From Schistosoma haematobium (Eukaryota > Platyhelminthes > Trematoda > Strigeidida > Schistosomatidae), in contig NC_067202.1 of assembly GCF_000699445.3 (NCBI RefSeq), positions 13,049,924 through 13,113,923 of the forward strand: a stretch of DNA of 64,000 nt. The letters run 5' to 3'. The notes beneath the pieces were generated by a model, which saw only the letters and a program-made list of their open reading frames with translations, did not search any database and was not told the DNA's origin. This document shows positions 12,501 through 24,959 of the stretch, one piece after another. The number at the start of each line of letters is the position of its first letter. Position 1 is the stretch's first letter. The position numbers were made by a program, and so were the translations under genes.

Positions 12501-13389
12501 ACTAAACTATGCCACTAGATCCAACATTGTGTAGTGACAGATAACTGATAACTTAATCAACGAGCATTTATTGGCAAGCAGTAAAACAAATGCAGAATTG
12601 CTGACATACTATTCTCACTTTGACAGATCACCATACGAAAGTGAGTTTTACGCTCATAATATCTACTGATTCATCAAAATGACCAAGAGATGTAATCACA
12701 ACTAGTCAGAAAATTTCATTTAAAGATAATTCATAGGATAAACTCAATTCATCAGTCACTTATTATGTAACGCATCGTCTAGTCTCACCCTTAATATCAA
12801 AGTCATAATTCATTATTACTGGTCATAAGATGTGGAACATGAGTGAGATTTTGATAGGTTGACTGTCAATAGGCAAACGATCCAAGCGACCCAAGATACC
12901 GGACAGAACAATCTTGTCTGCCTAACCATAAAAGTCGGTCGCTTGTGTATGTTTGCGGTGACGTGTGTGAATGTTGCTCGAATCCTAGTACCCTATACAG
13001 GGTAAGTTTGCACAAGCTGCCTATTTAAAATTTTTGAATGAGCGTTTCTTCTACTGATCACACTTCATGTTCTCGTAGACGTTTTCAAGCCTACTGAGTA
13101 AATGAGAGGCATTTCGTACATCGATTCAATATTTCTAGGTGTATTTGTGTGCACCGTGGATTAAGTAACTTCGACATTATGTATGTGTACTTATCAGTTT
13201 GCTTGTCTTTGACCATATTTTGATATCTTCAGTGTGATTTGAAAGAAAATTTATTTCAATATGAATGTGTATGATATATTTTACATTATGCTCACATATG
13301 ACACATCTAAGGCACATATTGTGTTGGAGTGACCTGTACATCACATTATTTCTCTCACTTTATCTTGTAAAAACTGTCTGTTATATGTT
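9533..13389. other. Downstream flank of gene copy 1, no gene seen
   Basis: Collinear with about 45,016–48,178. I see no convincing coding sequence. About 12,840–13,070 resembles the region upstream of exon 2/exon A of the main gene (compare 2,600–2,760) and is probably the 5' part of the decayed third copy. Homology with copy 2 stops at about 13,388, opposite the start of a Penelope-like element at 48,193. Confidence 0.5.
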
Positions 13390-13559
13390 ACCGAACCGTT
13401 GATAAAATGAACGATTATTTACACTAATACATAATTTCATGTATTTTGATCGTCAAATCATCAAGCGACAATGTCATGAATAAAATGAAATCCTAATAGA
13501 AATGTTATCTTTACATAAAAGACCTCTATTTCAATTTGAATCCATTTCACTTTGAAACT

Positions 13560-14317
13560 GACGACGAAAGTATAAGGAAGTACTGGTAATTCAAAATCAG
13601 TCGGCAGTAATGAGTTACGAATGGAAATCGATGAAGACAAATATCGTAAATAAGGAAATTTCCTTGAATACATACGTGAAGATTCATATTAGCGCATTAT
13701 AAGATAATGGTGGCTGAAGAAACAAAATTCCAAATCACAACGTAGAAAGACACGATTTCGTACACCGCTTTCCATTTTTCATGACCTATCATATAGCGCT
13801 TAAATAAGGTAAGCTATTCTTCACCTGTTATCAAACGATCATATTTCCAATCTCGGTTCCATGTTCATCACAGTTGTAGAAGAATCGATTTATATATTGA
13901 ACTGGAATTTTTTATTGTGTTTCCGGTGATGAATGTGAACCTCAAAATACGTCGTGACGAAGTCACAGCACTGCTACACTTCATGGGTTAACCATCCAAT
14001 AACTGTGTTCATCAGCAGTGACTGTGTCCCATTTCATTCACTTTATGCTCCTTTTGTTAATATTGTTCTTTCCTAGTTCCGAGAATCAAAAATGTTCAAG
14101 TTTAGGCAATGTCGGTTATGTATCCACATGTGATGTGCGAGAGAGAAACTTGTGAATCAACTGATCTGAACATCATATTCATATGATATTCGACTCAACG
14201 ACTGCAGATGTTTATTGTCTCGAGTGACCAAGCTGAATATTATGTGAGCGATTTCCAGATAAAAGAAGGAATGGAAGAATTGTTCATCGTGTACACAGTT
14301 CTCTCAAGTCCATGATA
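13560..14317 (+). pseudogene. Decayed third copy of exons A and B
   Basis: At 13,570–13,690 an open stretch (VIQNQSAVMSYEWKSMK) matches the start of exon A (VIQEQTKSLSFEWKPMK). At 14,071 a TCCTAG acceptor is followed by TTCCGAGAATCAAAAATGTT, which matches the start of exon B. At 14,210 the frame reads MFIVSSDQAEYYV against MFIMPRNQVEYYM in exon B. In-frame stops and frameshifts lie between these stretches. So a further, older paralogue followed the two main copies. It is truncated downstream by an SR2 fragment. Confidence 0.6.
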
Positions 14318-14540
14318 TCTTCATAGCCAGTGTTGTCCATTCATACATTAACTTTCTGGCCTTTTATCACAATAGTCAGGTCTATTCTTGAGTATTTCAC
14401 TACGATCGGTTTTGTCTTTCGTGATACGGATATTTATCATCTTCATCTCGATAATTTGTGGGTGCATAACACTGCATAACATTCATTTTCATCCTTCCTT
14501 TGTTTGGTGTGGGATTCTTTGATGATTCCGAATCAAAAAC
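14318..14540 (-). mobile_element. SR2/RTE LINE endonuclease fragment (degenerate)
   Basis: It aligns with the endonuclease part of the minus-strand SR2-type LINE at 30,620–30,842: the CATAATATCTTCATATCCAGT region and the GGGTGCATAACATTGGATAA region are both recognisable. About 220 bp, many substitutions, no open frame. It is wedged between the exon B relic and the gypsy fragment. Confidence 0.55.
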
Positions 14541-15608
14541 ATGCTAGACGATCGTCGGATGACGCTCAGACTTCCTGAACCCAAGAAACCGTTTACAGTG
14601 GCCACAGACGCAAGTAATCATGGTGTATGTGCTGTTTTGAGTCAGTCTGATAGAGTGGTGGAATACGCTAGTCGCGTTCTCACACCCGCCGAACAGAAGT
14701 ATTCAACGATCGAAAAGGAGTGTTTAGCAATCGTGTGGGCAGTAGACAAATGGAGACCGTACCTTTTAGGTAGACGATTCCACATTGAGACTGACCATAA
14801 ACCCCTGCAGTGGTTGGCACCGTTTTCACAGACGGCGAGCGGTAACCAGTACCTGCTAGTGATGACGGAACATGCTACGCGTTGGGTAGATGCCGTACCC
14901 ATTGCAGACCAGCGGGCAAGAACAGTGACCGAAGTGGTAATCCGGCATATTGTAGCGTGTCACGGAATACCGAAGATGATATTAACTGACCAGGGTCCCT
15001 GTTTTAAAAGTGACGAGTTTAAAGCCCGTCTAAAGCAGTTTGGCATCAAGAGAATACGAACCACACCGTATCATCCTCAGACAAACGGGCTTGCAGAAAG
15101 AAACAATCGGACGTTAAGGGAATGGTTAGCATCTAAAGGAGGAAATTGGGAGAAAGATTTATCATTGATTTTGCTGGCGCATCGTTCCTTCATACAAGGA
15201 ACAACCGAGAAGTCACCTTTCTTGCTCATGTATGGCAGACAGCCACGACTTCCAATGTATAATAAGACCTGGCCACAACAACAGAAGTAGACGACAACAA
15301 GGTTAAGAAAAGAGAGGAGGTAGTCAGTAAGGGACGTGGAAAAGAAACAAATATCTGACATAAAGAAGGCGCAACAACAGAGGAGAGCGTGGAAACCTTT
15401 CGCAGTGGGGGACCCAGTAAAATGTAGAGAACGGAAAAGTAATATAGTAGGGGGATCAGGGTTGGGAAAGCTGGTCCCAAAGTGGGAAGGATTGTACTTT
15501 ATCACAGAGAGACGTGGCTTGATTTACACGATCCGGAGCGAAGACAAGCAGAAACGCGTGAATGTCAGTCAACTGCAGAGATGGTTTCAAGATCATCATG
15601 TGTGTTAG
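14541..15608 (+). mobile_element. Ty3/gypsy fragment: RNase H fused to integrase by internal deletion
   Basis: Residues 15–95 of the first frame are gypsy RNase H, with D in TDASNHGVCAVLSQ, E in STIEKECLAIVWAV and D in IETDHKPLQWL. The frame continues directly into the integrase core (YLLVMTEHATRWVDAV, LTDQGPCFKSDEF, GLAERNNRTL), so the linker, the HHCC zinc finger and the first catalytic Asp are missing. Two in-frame stops (15288 and 15321) follow. The same frame then resumes with the integrase C-terminal region (AVGDPVKC, LVPKWEGLYFI). No LTRs seen. A dead pol relic, related in kind to the Boudicca/Saci gypsy elements of schistosomes. Confidence 0.8.
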
Positions 15609-17337
15609 TCACGAAAAGCACCAAAGAATGCAGCGGTATGGCGATCAGAAAGACTACGACGACACCTTATTAAAAGACAGAACGAGTGTGGTGCTTGCTA
15701 CTTATACTGATATAAGTAGTATATCGCGCGAGTCAGAAACGTAATGTCTGGCGGCAGAAGATGAGGAAGATCAAGAAAGAAAGAGCGGGAATAGAAAGCA
15801 ATTAGTATTGAAATGCAAGAAGAATGGAGTTCGAGACAATTATTGAACATTTCATAAAATAAATATCATAGTACGGTTTTTCTATTTAACCTAGTAACTC
15901 TGTAATTTTGTGCTAAATATAATTCGGTAGTTCTTCAGCACTATTATTTTTATTGACTCATGGTGCGAAGTAGACTTGAGGCCACAGGTGGTCATTGTCA
16001 TGTATAGATAGAGAGCATACTGTGCTATCGCAGACAAATAATGTTCACCCTTTCGTTTCGAGTAGGTCAAAGAATGCTTGAACAAGAGAAGAACCACCTA
16101 ATGAATTTCAGCGAACAGACTGCTTTCTAAATTTACCACTTTATAATTTGACTCGTTTCATTAGCTGTAGTTATGGATCTAATTATCTATGCGACTACAG
16201 TCCGCTGATGAACACACAAACCACAGTACATAGGTTCTAAGGAGATTGTAGTTGACAGAATTTCAAGCCGCAAACATGCCGTACATTCTGCATCTTGTCG
16301 ACAACTTTGATCTTAACGGTACATTTTGCAAGCGTCTGACGGAGTGTTCAATGAAAATTACCAGGTCCGCATCAGGTTTCTGTAATTAGAATGCAGCACC
16401 GATTAACGACGCTAGCTGAAAATCAAAGACGGGCCATAGAGTCAAGAAATAAGGCGATGATTGAACAAAATTTTAGATAGCTTCAAAAAATAATCTAATT
16501 GGATGGATTGTCAGCTAACCTAGCTCGATAAAGTTTACTTTATTCAATGTCTATTAAATTATGTTCATAGATGGTTGATTATTCAATGATCCACGACAAA
16601 TTGAAGTGGTGCCTAAATATGAAGATAAGTAGATTTATTTTGTGGTTTCACTGAGTGTACTAAATGATGTATCTAGAGGTTGATCAAAAGGGCTGACTTC
16701 GAGTCCATGACAGCTATAGTGGATTGCTGGTGATGAGAACTCATTTTACTTCTTCTCACTATTGCATGTAGGGTACAGACTGAAGAAGTGGAAATATCGG
16801 GACCAACTCACTATTTTATGAACTATCATTTAAATTGTATTTGTATACTATAACTCATTTAATGTCCGAAATTACCTGTCCAATTCGGTGAGTCTGTCAT
16901 AGTTTTTTTTGACAGTATTTCTATCCAAAATGCTGTTTCATATGTTTGTTCATAAAACAAACATAATAACCTTAGACGGTAAGAATCTTTTAAACTGCTT
17001 ATCTCTGCATCTCCATATTTTTATCAATGCGGACTTTCAGTCTATATATGTATCACGTACAGTACTCATTTTGATTGTTTGATGCTAATAATCGACATTT
17101 CTAAATTACTTTATTATATAAGGCTATCTTTTGTGTAATATATATGTTAAACTTTACACAACGTGCTCCTTTGTGTTCTATTCTGCCTCCACACAGATAA
17201 TGACATAAATACTTAATCTCCATCACTATCTTCCTGCCATTCTCATCTCTTGTTTTTGACACCACTTATCCTCACGATACATTCACTCTTGGTTAAAACA
17301 TGGGTTTTGATTTCTAGACTAACTTAAACCCTCGGAA
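15609..17337. other. No gene seen; end of gypsy relic and CR1-like 5' flank
   Basis: AT-rich sequence with only short chance frames. The first 150 bp may still belong to the gypsy relic. The last few hundred bases, pyrimidine-rich near 17,160–17,400, may be the 5' untranslated part of the LINE that follows. Confidence 0.4.
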
Positions 17338-18519
17338 TTGACTTTTTCACCCATTTCTATTTCCAACATTCTGTTCAATCTATTTGCTATACGTCACTTT
17401 CTTATCATGCCACAAAAGAAAATGAACACCCCTGCTACTAGGCGTCCAGCCAAACGTAGGAAAACGACACAATTTAACACCACTACTGACATGACTTCCG
17501 ACTGTTTCAGCGAGACGAGCCACTCCGTTCATCCGCAAGCAGACAAGCTTTTACCAGTTGTCTCTATTCTAGACATTTTAAAGACCCTGTTGGTAAACAG
17601 TGGTGATAATCGCAACTGCAACCATGTGGATGCTATGAAAAAGTTGCAAGTAGACATGAACATTCTCAATCCGCTTAAATAGCTCATCAACCCCAACCTC
17701 ACAGAGACTCCAGACCAAATGAATGACACAAATAATTTCCTTGATCGTGTTGCATCAGAGGTATTTGAAGGAATAAGATGAATTAGCAATGCAATTGTGT
17801 TTAATATACCGGACACATATGCCCTTGAAAATATGAAATCTAGTCTGCTTAGAGATAGCAATATGACACACGTACCATGTGTATGCACAAGATTAAAAAG
17901 AAGTCATCCTGATATGCACTCACCGATCTTGGACAAATTCAACTCATCTGTAGACGCCAGTGAATTTTTAACTTCCTCCAATTTATTGAGACAAGAACAG
18001 ATCTTCAAGAATATTAAGACTCTTCCGTATAAAACACCATGACAGCGAAAAGCAGGAAGGGATAGCTACAGACCACTAGCGTCAAACTCCCAAACGCACA
18101 ATAACCCCAATGGTCGTGAATTTAAGTCCGATTCGAAGAGGACGTCCAGCTTTACAAGTATGCCGCCACCGAAAAACTCTTCTGAATCTCCTCAAGTTCA
18201 AAACCCAGAAGAAAGTAATCCCGATGTAGGTGGTGTCCATCCTTGGTCCACACTTGGTCACACACATAGACGTGATAGCCTTCTTGGTCCGGCTCCCAAT
18301 ATATACACTATGCCTTTATCAGATGTTATATCCAATAGCAATGAGAAGACTTTGTTTGTAATTCCGCCGGTTTTCCTGCCGGCAACGGTAAACATATTTC
18401 ACATGACGACAAAGTGGTTGAGTCTATTTCGCCTCGCAACACAACACTTACCTTAGACAATCCTACGAGTGTTCATGGAACTACCAATTGCGATTTATAC
18501 TCTAACCCGCTTCACTATG

Positions 18520-19165
18520 ATAACTCTGAGTTTCTTATTCTTTCGTTTAATGTTGGCACTCTGTCTAATAAAATTATTCATTTTAAAACTATTTTATTCC
18601 TTGTAAATCCAACCATTGTACTTATTACGGAAACGTGGCGCGATTCATCTATATCCTATCATTTCTTGAATGTGGATAACTACGGTTTCTTTAAAACCGA
18701 TAGATGTTATGCATTAGGAGGCGGTACAATTATCTATGTTCGTTCAGACATTCAAGCGTGCAACTTTGAGGATAAATCTCTTGATGCTATAGGTGAATCC
18801 ACTTGGGTTACTGTTAACTGTGGATCTCAAAATTATTTACTGGTGGGATGCATATACAGACCACGCCATGCGGATACTAAGTTTGACAGATTAATAACAA
18901 ATATCTTTTCCGTTGCTTCGCATCAACCGCATACTCTTAAAATCATCGGACGTGATTTTAATCTGCCAAAAATTACATGGGGCTTGACTCCGGTACCAGG
19001 TCGATATGACAAGATAGTTGAAACACTAGAAATTTGTGGATCGGTTCAACAGGTCCGCAAACTGACCTGGGGGAATAATATACTTGATTTAATGTTCGCA
19101 ATCAACAAAGACTCTATCTCAGTGCATACCAGTCATGAGTTTTTATGAGTGACCATAGAGTTGTA
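18520..19165 (+). pseudogene. CR1-like endonuclease domain
   Basis: AP-endonuclease fold of non-LTR elements, which nicks target DNA. It keeps ITETWRD (catalytic Glu), GCIYRPRH, DFNLPKITW (Asp/Asn; the usual Gly-Asp is preceded here by Arg) and SDHRVV (the Asp-His pair). A frameshift at about 19,145 splits the domain just before SDHRVV. Confidence 0.75.
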
Positions 19166-20034
19166 TTGAGTATTATTCACTCTTTAAACGCCATACAATT
19201 GAACTCTGAAGCTTCAGTGATGTACCAGAGCAGAAATTTTGATCAAAAAACCTGGAAACGGACTGAAACTCTCATTCAATGTTTACCATGGGAAACTTAT
19301 TTTACCACAAATAATGTTGACATTGCGCTTTCCGATCTATACCACAACCTGATATATTGCCGTGACTGCACTGCTCCAGTTATTGACCGTGTGGCTTATA
19401 ATGCTAATAGGGGTTGGAATACTTTTAAAACTTTTAAAAGAAAGCTGAGGAAATTAAAATGGAGCCACTACGAGCAGAATGACGTGTATGCACTTCAGAC
19501 TATACTCAAATAAATCGACAGAAATGATTCATCTAAACGCAAGTATTTTATGAATATAGAAAATTAAGCCCTACGTAGTAAAAGCCCAGAATTATCAATA
19601 CTTCGGCTCTTTAAATCCCGTGTGGAGTCAAATTCCCTTGGCACGAGTAAATTTTTCATAGTTAACGGAAGCATTGTTGACGACCCTAATATTATTAGCG
19701 AACAATTCAGCAAGCACTTCTCTCAATGCTACAAAACTGGACCTGAAAGCTCTATAATTACATTTCCAATGCTGACATCCAGACATCTATCGAAAACTGA
19801 TTTTATACCCTCCAACATCAAGCAGGCCATAATTACCCTGAAAAAGTCTTATGATGGTGGACCTGACGGGAAACCATCATTTGTGAATCATCCACAAACA
19901 GCTATTATCATTCTTACTTTCGGCTAGTCTGATCAGCCCATCCCAACACGGGTTTACGATTAAACGCTCATGTTTCACATCGCACCTGGAGTTTTTTTTA
20001 TCAAATTAACCAGAGAAGAGATGTTGGTCAGTCA

Positions 20035-20652
20035 GTGATAACTCTTTACTTCGATTTTAGTAAGGCTTTCGACAGTGTCTCACACAAACTTCTTCTTTTA
20101 AAACTCTCTTCATTTGGCATACAGAATCCCCTTTTATCTTGGCTCAAATCGTTTTTAGAAGAACGTTGCCAAATCGTTCGCTTTGGATCTTGCTACTCTA
20201 AACCTGTGAATGTGACCAGTGGGGTTATACGAGGTAGTGTGGTTAGTCCATTACTCTTTCTCCTTTTTATCAATGACGTGTGTTCCCTCTTTCAGTATGG
20301 TAAACTTTTCCTTTTCGCTGATGACCTGAAAGTAGTTTATTCATTCTCTTCTCCCACGAAAGAAAGCTATATTTCAGCGGTAATCCAAGAGGAAATAAAC
20401 AAGTTATACGAATGGACTGTTTCGTCGAATTTGCCACTTAATGTTAACAAAAGTGGATTTATTCACATTGGCCACTCTCTCAACTTAAATCTGACTATTC
20501 ACAAACATACACTCAAACCTCTCAACACTGTTCGTGACTTGGATTTAAGATATGGCAACAGTCTGAACTTTTCTGAGCACATTATATCTCAAGTATCCAA
20601 AGCTAGAAAGCTCATCGGATTGATAATGATAAACTTCAATAATATCAAATAG
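20035..20652 (+). pseudogene. CR1-like reverse transcriptase palm
   Basis: Motif A is YFDFSKAFDSVSH, motif B is degenerate (GVIRGSVVSPLLF, where a Gly-Ser after Pro-Gln is usual), and motif C is FADDLKVVYS with both aspartates kept. A stop at 20,650 and frame changes downstream remove the C-terminus. The upstream fingers (19,622–19,927, KKSYDGGPDG) have lost a block before motif A. Confidence 0.8.
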
Positions 20653-23600
20653 AGATTGTTATTGTATAGGAAATGCATCTTACCTATTCTTGAATATGGT
20701 ATTTTAGTTTACAGTAATTGCAGGCATAATGACCTGAATAAATTTGAAGGCATTCAAAGAAAGTTCACCAAAGCTGTTCTGGGGTATTCCGATAACAGAC
20801 TATCACCAAAGATGTCAACAACTCAACTTAGATCCTCTTTGGATCAGACGTATCAAATTAAATCTTGTCTTCATCTACAAGCTTATTAACGGTATTTCCT
20901 ACTCTTCTGTATCTACCACTTCATACTCTCTGAAATCATCTCACAGTCTACGCAATAAGGAGAATATTCTAGCAGTTCCAAGAACCCACACAAACGTACG
21001 CCAGAGTGTTTTCCTTATTCGCTACTCAACCATGTGGAACAGACTGCCAGCGAACCTTCGTTGCAGTGAAACTAAAACCCGGTTCAGAAGTCTGCTTGAA
21101 CATTTTCTTTCCGAAAGTGGATTATGTCACCTATTGAATATCAATGTATTCAATAATAATTTATACAAACAAGGTCCGTCATCCATTTAATTGCTTGAAA
21201 AGCAAAATAAAACCTTTAAATCTTTCCACGTCTATTTTATTTTATTTCTATTTATCTTAATATATGAAGTTTGATTATGTTCGTATTTATTATTATTACC
21301 GTCATTAAATCATTATTCGTCTCCCGATACATTGGATATTCTTTTTGTCTCTTCTTATCCTTCTAAACATATTTAATTCCTGGCTGTCCTTTGAAATTAA
21401 TTGTGACTTTCATAGCATCATTCTTAATTATTATTGCACAAATATTTGTACTAATATCCGGTTTCACTCTGTATACTATTACATAAATCTTAATGTATTC
21501 ATCCGAGTGCTTTAACGGATTTTTATTTTATTTTTCTAAATTGTTGGTTTCCTTCTGAGGTTAATATTCATTACGCAATTATTATTCTTATCATGGATGA
21601 ACCTTTTAACTAGGTGTTCACTTCTTTTCTCTCTCTCCTTTCCTTTTAAGTTTATATTCTTAAAATTACGACGTTTGTAATTAAGACAATAACTTGTGTT
21701 ACATTTAAATTAACTTCTCAGACCCGTTTTATCTTCATTATGCATATATAACCCATACATATTAATATTTCATTATCCTTTTGACTTAATTGAGACTTTT
21801 ATAGCATCACTCCAAACTATAACTTCACAAACATTTATTCTAGCGTCATTATCTTACTGCGTAATAAGTTATTTCTTCTTAATTGATTTTTGTTACTAAT
21901 CTGACGATATATACATGGTCGTTTATTCATGTTCCGTGTTCATAAACACGCTTATTAAACTATTTGCGTATTTCACGTCTTCCTTATTTCTATTCTCTTA
22001 TTTTTCCCCATTTCCTTCTTTAAACTCATATCAATATTCTTCTCAATTATACAGGCCCGATTTATTATTATTATTCTATTATTACTACTATTTTTTTAAC
22101 ATATGGCAAATATAATGCTAATATTATTGAAAATTGCGTATTATTGCAGTTTTTGAAGAAACCCGAAATTGTTTCTTCACAACACTTATGTACCCATAAG
22201 ATGTTTGTAAATAATAATAATAAGAAGAAGAAACATTCGAAGGCTGTATAACATTATTGTTCAGCGTGAGAACTTTATAGAGTGTTAAGGTGCCTGATTC
22301 TAATTATTGAATAACGTGTGGTGTAAAATAGTTTTACATAAATGACGTCCAAAATGGTCGGTCGGGTGTCCATGTCGGCCACCACTGTGGTTTATAATGG
22401 ACAGCTTGTCATTTTGACCACGTTTGTATGTCTTTATTTGAGAGTGGAGAAATGTTTCTTAAAGAGAGAGAGTTATGGTGTGTGTGAGTATGTATTGATG
22501 CGTATGACCATCAATTTTTACTCTCAAAAACGTACAAATGATGTGAGATTAATAATAGATGGACGCAACTCAATCATACATAGGTTGTACATTGTCACAC
22601 ATATTGTAGTGAACAGATGAATTCTTGTAGCTTTTATATAAGAGTACAACCAAATATTGGACCTACTGGTTAGGTCTTCACCACTGATGCTGAATATTCA
22701 GAGAAGATATCATTAGATATTTTAACGTTCTCAGCGATTGAATTTTATATAATTTTAACATTTCGTCCGCCAAACTTGTCTGGACCTCTTTAAGGTATTT
22801 ATCATGATCAAAATAATCAAATAAATATGTGGCATTGAACAATCAAATCAAATCAATACTGTGCTAATCCAATCACATTTATATGCTGATTTTTGGGGAA
22901 TGGTTTAACATGAGTCAGTTGAATGCGAATCATGTGAAAAGTTTACACAGTGAAAATAAATGACGGTTGACATTAATTGCATAGCGGTTTTGATTCTCCA
23001 ACACCCTGTTATGAGAGATGTTAGGGTTAGAAAGATTGGAACAATAATCTCGTTACAGATAATGAATAACGAATGAGTTGAATGGAACGGAGTTTTCTTC
23101 ACGCTTAAGGATAACAATCGCCACAAATTGTTTCTATAGAATATTATAAGAAATGACTGGCTGATGGAAAACCTTGTCAACCGACTTATTCGGTGTGAAG
23201 TCCGGTATTCTTTTTTCATTGTATCTCCACCAAAATAAATTAAGAGCAGATGTTTCATTTTTCACCACACTGGGTTTCATGAATTATCACGTTTGATAGA
23301 CCTTTATCCATTTTGCTTTTAAGACACACAACGTTCAACATTTCTCTAAAGAAGAGAAAGCAGCATTACTGGATGTATATTAGTAGTGAAAAAAACAGCT
23401 ACTATTACACCTGCATTTCTAAATCCGTTGTCATGATGTGACGTACTGTAAGCTGAACGAATTTGTTTAATTGGAGAAAGGGGAATTCCACATAATTTGC
23501 ATCACGAGTGTTTATCTCTTGAAAAAACACTTCGAGGGTAAGGGGTCCACAAAGATAATATTTCTCAACAGATAAACTCCAGAATTCACAAACTAACTGA

Positions 23601-23837
23601 TAGAGAACCTTGTCCACTGACTTATTCGGTGTGAAGTTCCATATTCTATTTCCAATGTATCTTCAACGATATCAGTTAGTGCCACGTGACTTATTCGTAT
23701 TCATTAACAACCACTTAATCATTTCCGAACTACTAAAGTACTGGTATGATTCGCATCCTAAAATATATATTCGAATGTTTTGGCCCATTGGAACCAAGAT
23801 TTAACTTCGTTTAAGCTTATAGTATCGATATTCAGTT

Positions 23838-24198
23838 GTGATAGCGTGGCATCGAGTCGCGGTAGACTATGAACACCGCTACAGAGAAACACGTGCCAAA
23901 TATATCCATAAAATCCCTCCGAAACCAAATATCAGAAGGCAGTTAGAGGACGAAGTCGAGACATATTCGTGGTATCGAAAGGATACCGAGATCGTGCCAG
24001 GATATAAGCTTGGTTACAGAACGTAACCGAATTCGCACGAGTTCACAATCGAAGTGTAAGAATAATGAATGTTTTTAGCAAAGTTAAACAAAGAGCACAT
24101 TAAACAAACACAGATACAATTGGCTATAATAATAATAATTTTTTTATTGAACCAATCGTGTTCTCGTGGTAAAAGTGAGTCACTACAATACTTTTACT
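23838..24198 (+). repeat. Dispersed repeat of about 0.36 kb (unclassified)
   Basis: Begins TAGCGTGGCATCGAG and ends near GAGTCACTACAA after an (ATA)n/T-rich stretch. It is homologous to 59,163–59,577. It is absent from the paralogous site in B2 (about 55,474). The ends (TGTAG.../...CTACA in the other copy) look like short inverted termini. No protein-coding capacity is convincing. Confidence 0.55.
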
Positions 24199-24530
24199 GA
24201 ATGTGAAAATACTACAGAACTAACGACGGTTCAACATAAAGCTTCATAGTTCTCAATAACATAGACAGCATAAAATGATACGTACTACCCCTTTTTGATG
24301 TACAGTAACCAATTTCGTGCAATAAACTCTTACACCGTTACTGGTCCAGATAGCATAGAAATCAAGGACTAATGACATTCCTGATAATTCATGAAATCAC
24401 TATGTAACGTGTAACACAGGACCACTGACTATCACGGAGTTGGTTCTTATTATTAATAACGATAAGGACTAGTAGAAAAGTACGGGACAAGAAGTTACAC
24501 AATGTACGACGAGTTTATCAGGAGTAAAAA

Positions 24531-24704
24531 TTACTTGGAAACCATCTGGTTTGAACCGATCTCAACATCAATATCAGCACATTCAGCACGGTGAGCAAAA
24601 TTATTGAGACGAACGTTTCCACATGCCTTTGTAATTCCATCGGTTCCATGAGTCATTGACATTCGGGCGGTAACGAAGCGTTTCTCCTCAACTTTGAAGG
24701 TAAT
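24531..24704 (-). CDS. Conserved 174-nt terminal-exon-like open segment, copy B1
   Basis: On the minus strand a CAG acceptor after a pyrimidine-rich run (TTTTCTGTTTGTGTTGACCAG) is followed by 57 codons and TAA. The peptide starts ITFKVEEKRFVTARMSMTHG, contains KACGN and AECADIDVEIG, and ends NQMVSK. Against copy B2 (55924–56097), the three base differences inside the segment are all synonymous (GAG/GAA, ACC/ACT, CGT/CGA), while the flanks carry ordinary changes. This suggests the last exon of a host gene kept by selection. Upstream exons were not found. The spacing of T, G and C faintly recalls the second half of Ly6/three-finger domains, but that is only a guess. Confidence 0.45.
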   Translation of the reverse strand: MTFKVEEKRFVTARMSMTHGTDGITKACGNVRLNNFAHRAECADIDVEIGSNQMVSK

Positions 24705-24959
24705 CTGGTCAACACAAACAGAAAATGTAAATGGGAATGAAAACTATTAAACACATGTTGCAACCGTCACTCAATTGGCAAAATTAAAGACAAAACAAGG
24801 CAGATGATCTAAAACTACGCTCAAACCAGGTCATAAATTCAAAGTCATTTGAAATACCGGTGACTATAACCTGAATGAAAATATTTTCGAGACATAATAT
24901 TTCAGTCAGTCAGTCAGCAACAATGCAGGACCAGGCACATATATGCATCGGTTCATGTT

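Larger units (their letters stand above)
17338..22235 (+). mobile_element. CR1-like non-LTR retrotransposon, broken
   Basis: In order: an ORF1 remnant starting about 17,407 (basic N-terminus, RRPAKRRKTTQF); an AP-type endonuclease at 18,520–19,160 (ITETWRDSS, GGTIIYVRSD, DFNLPKITW, SDHRVV); a linker; reverse transcriptase at about 19,620–20,650 (YFDFSKAFDS, GSVVSPLLFLLFINDV, FADDLKVVYS); and the C-terminal region to about 21,190 (YGILVYSN, TMWNRLPANLR). Then comes about 1 kb of AT-rich 3' untranslated sequence ending near an (AATAAT)/(AAG) tail at 22,213–22,232. Frame shifts at about 19,147, 19,928, 20,652 and 20,745 and several stops show it is dead. The 3' boundary is approximate. Confidence 0.8.
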
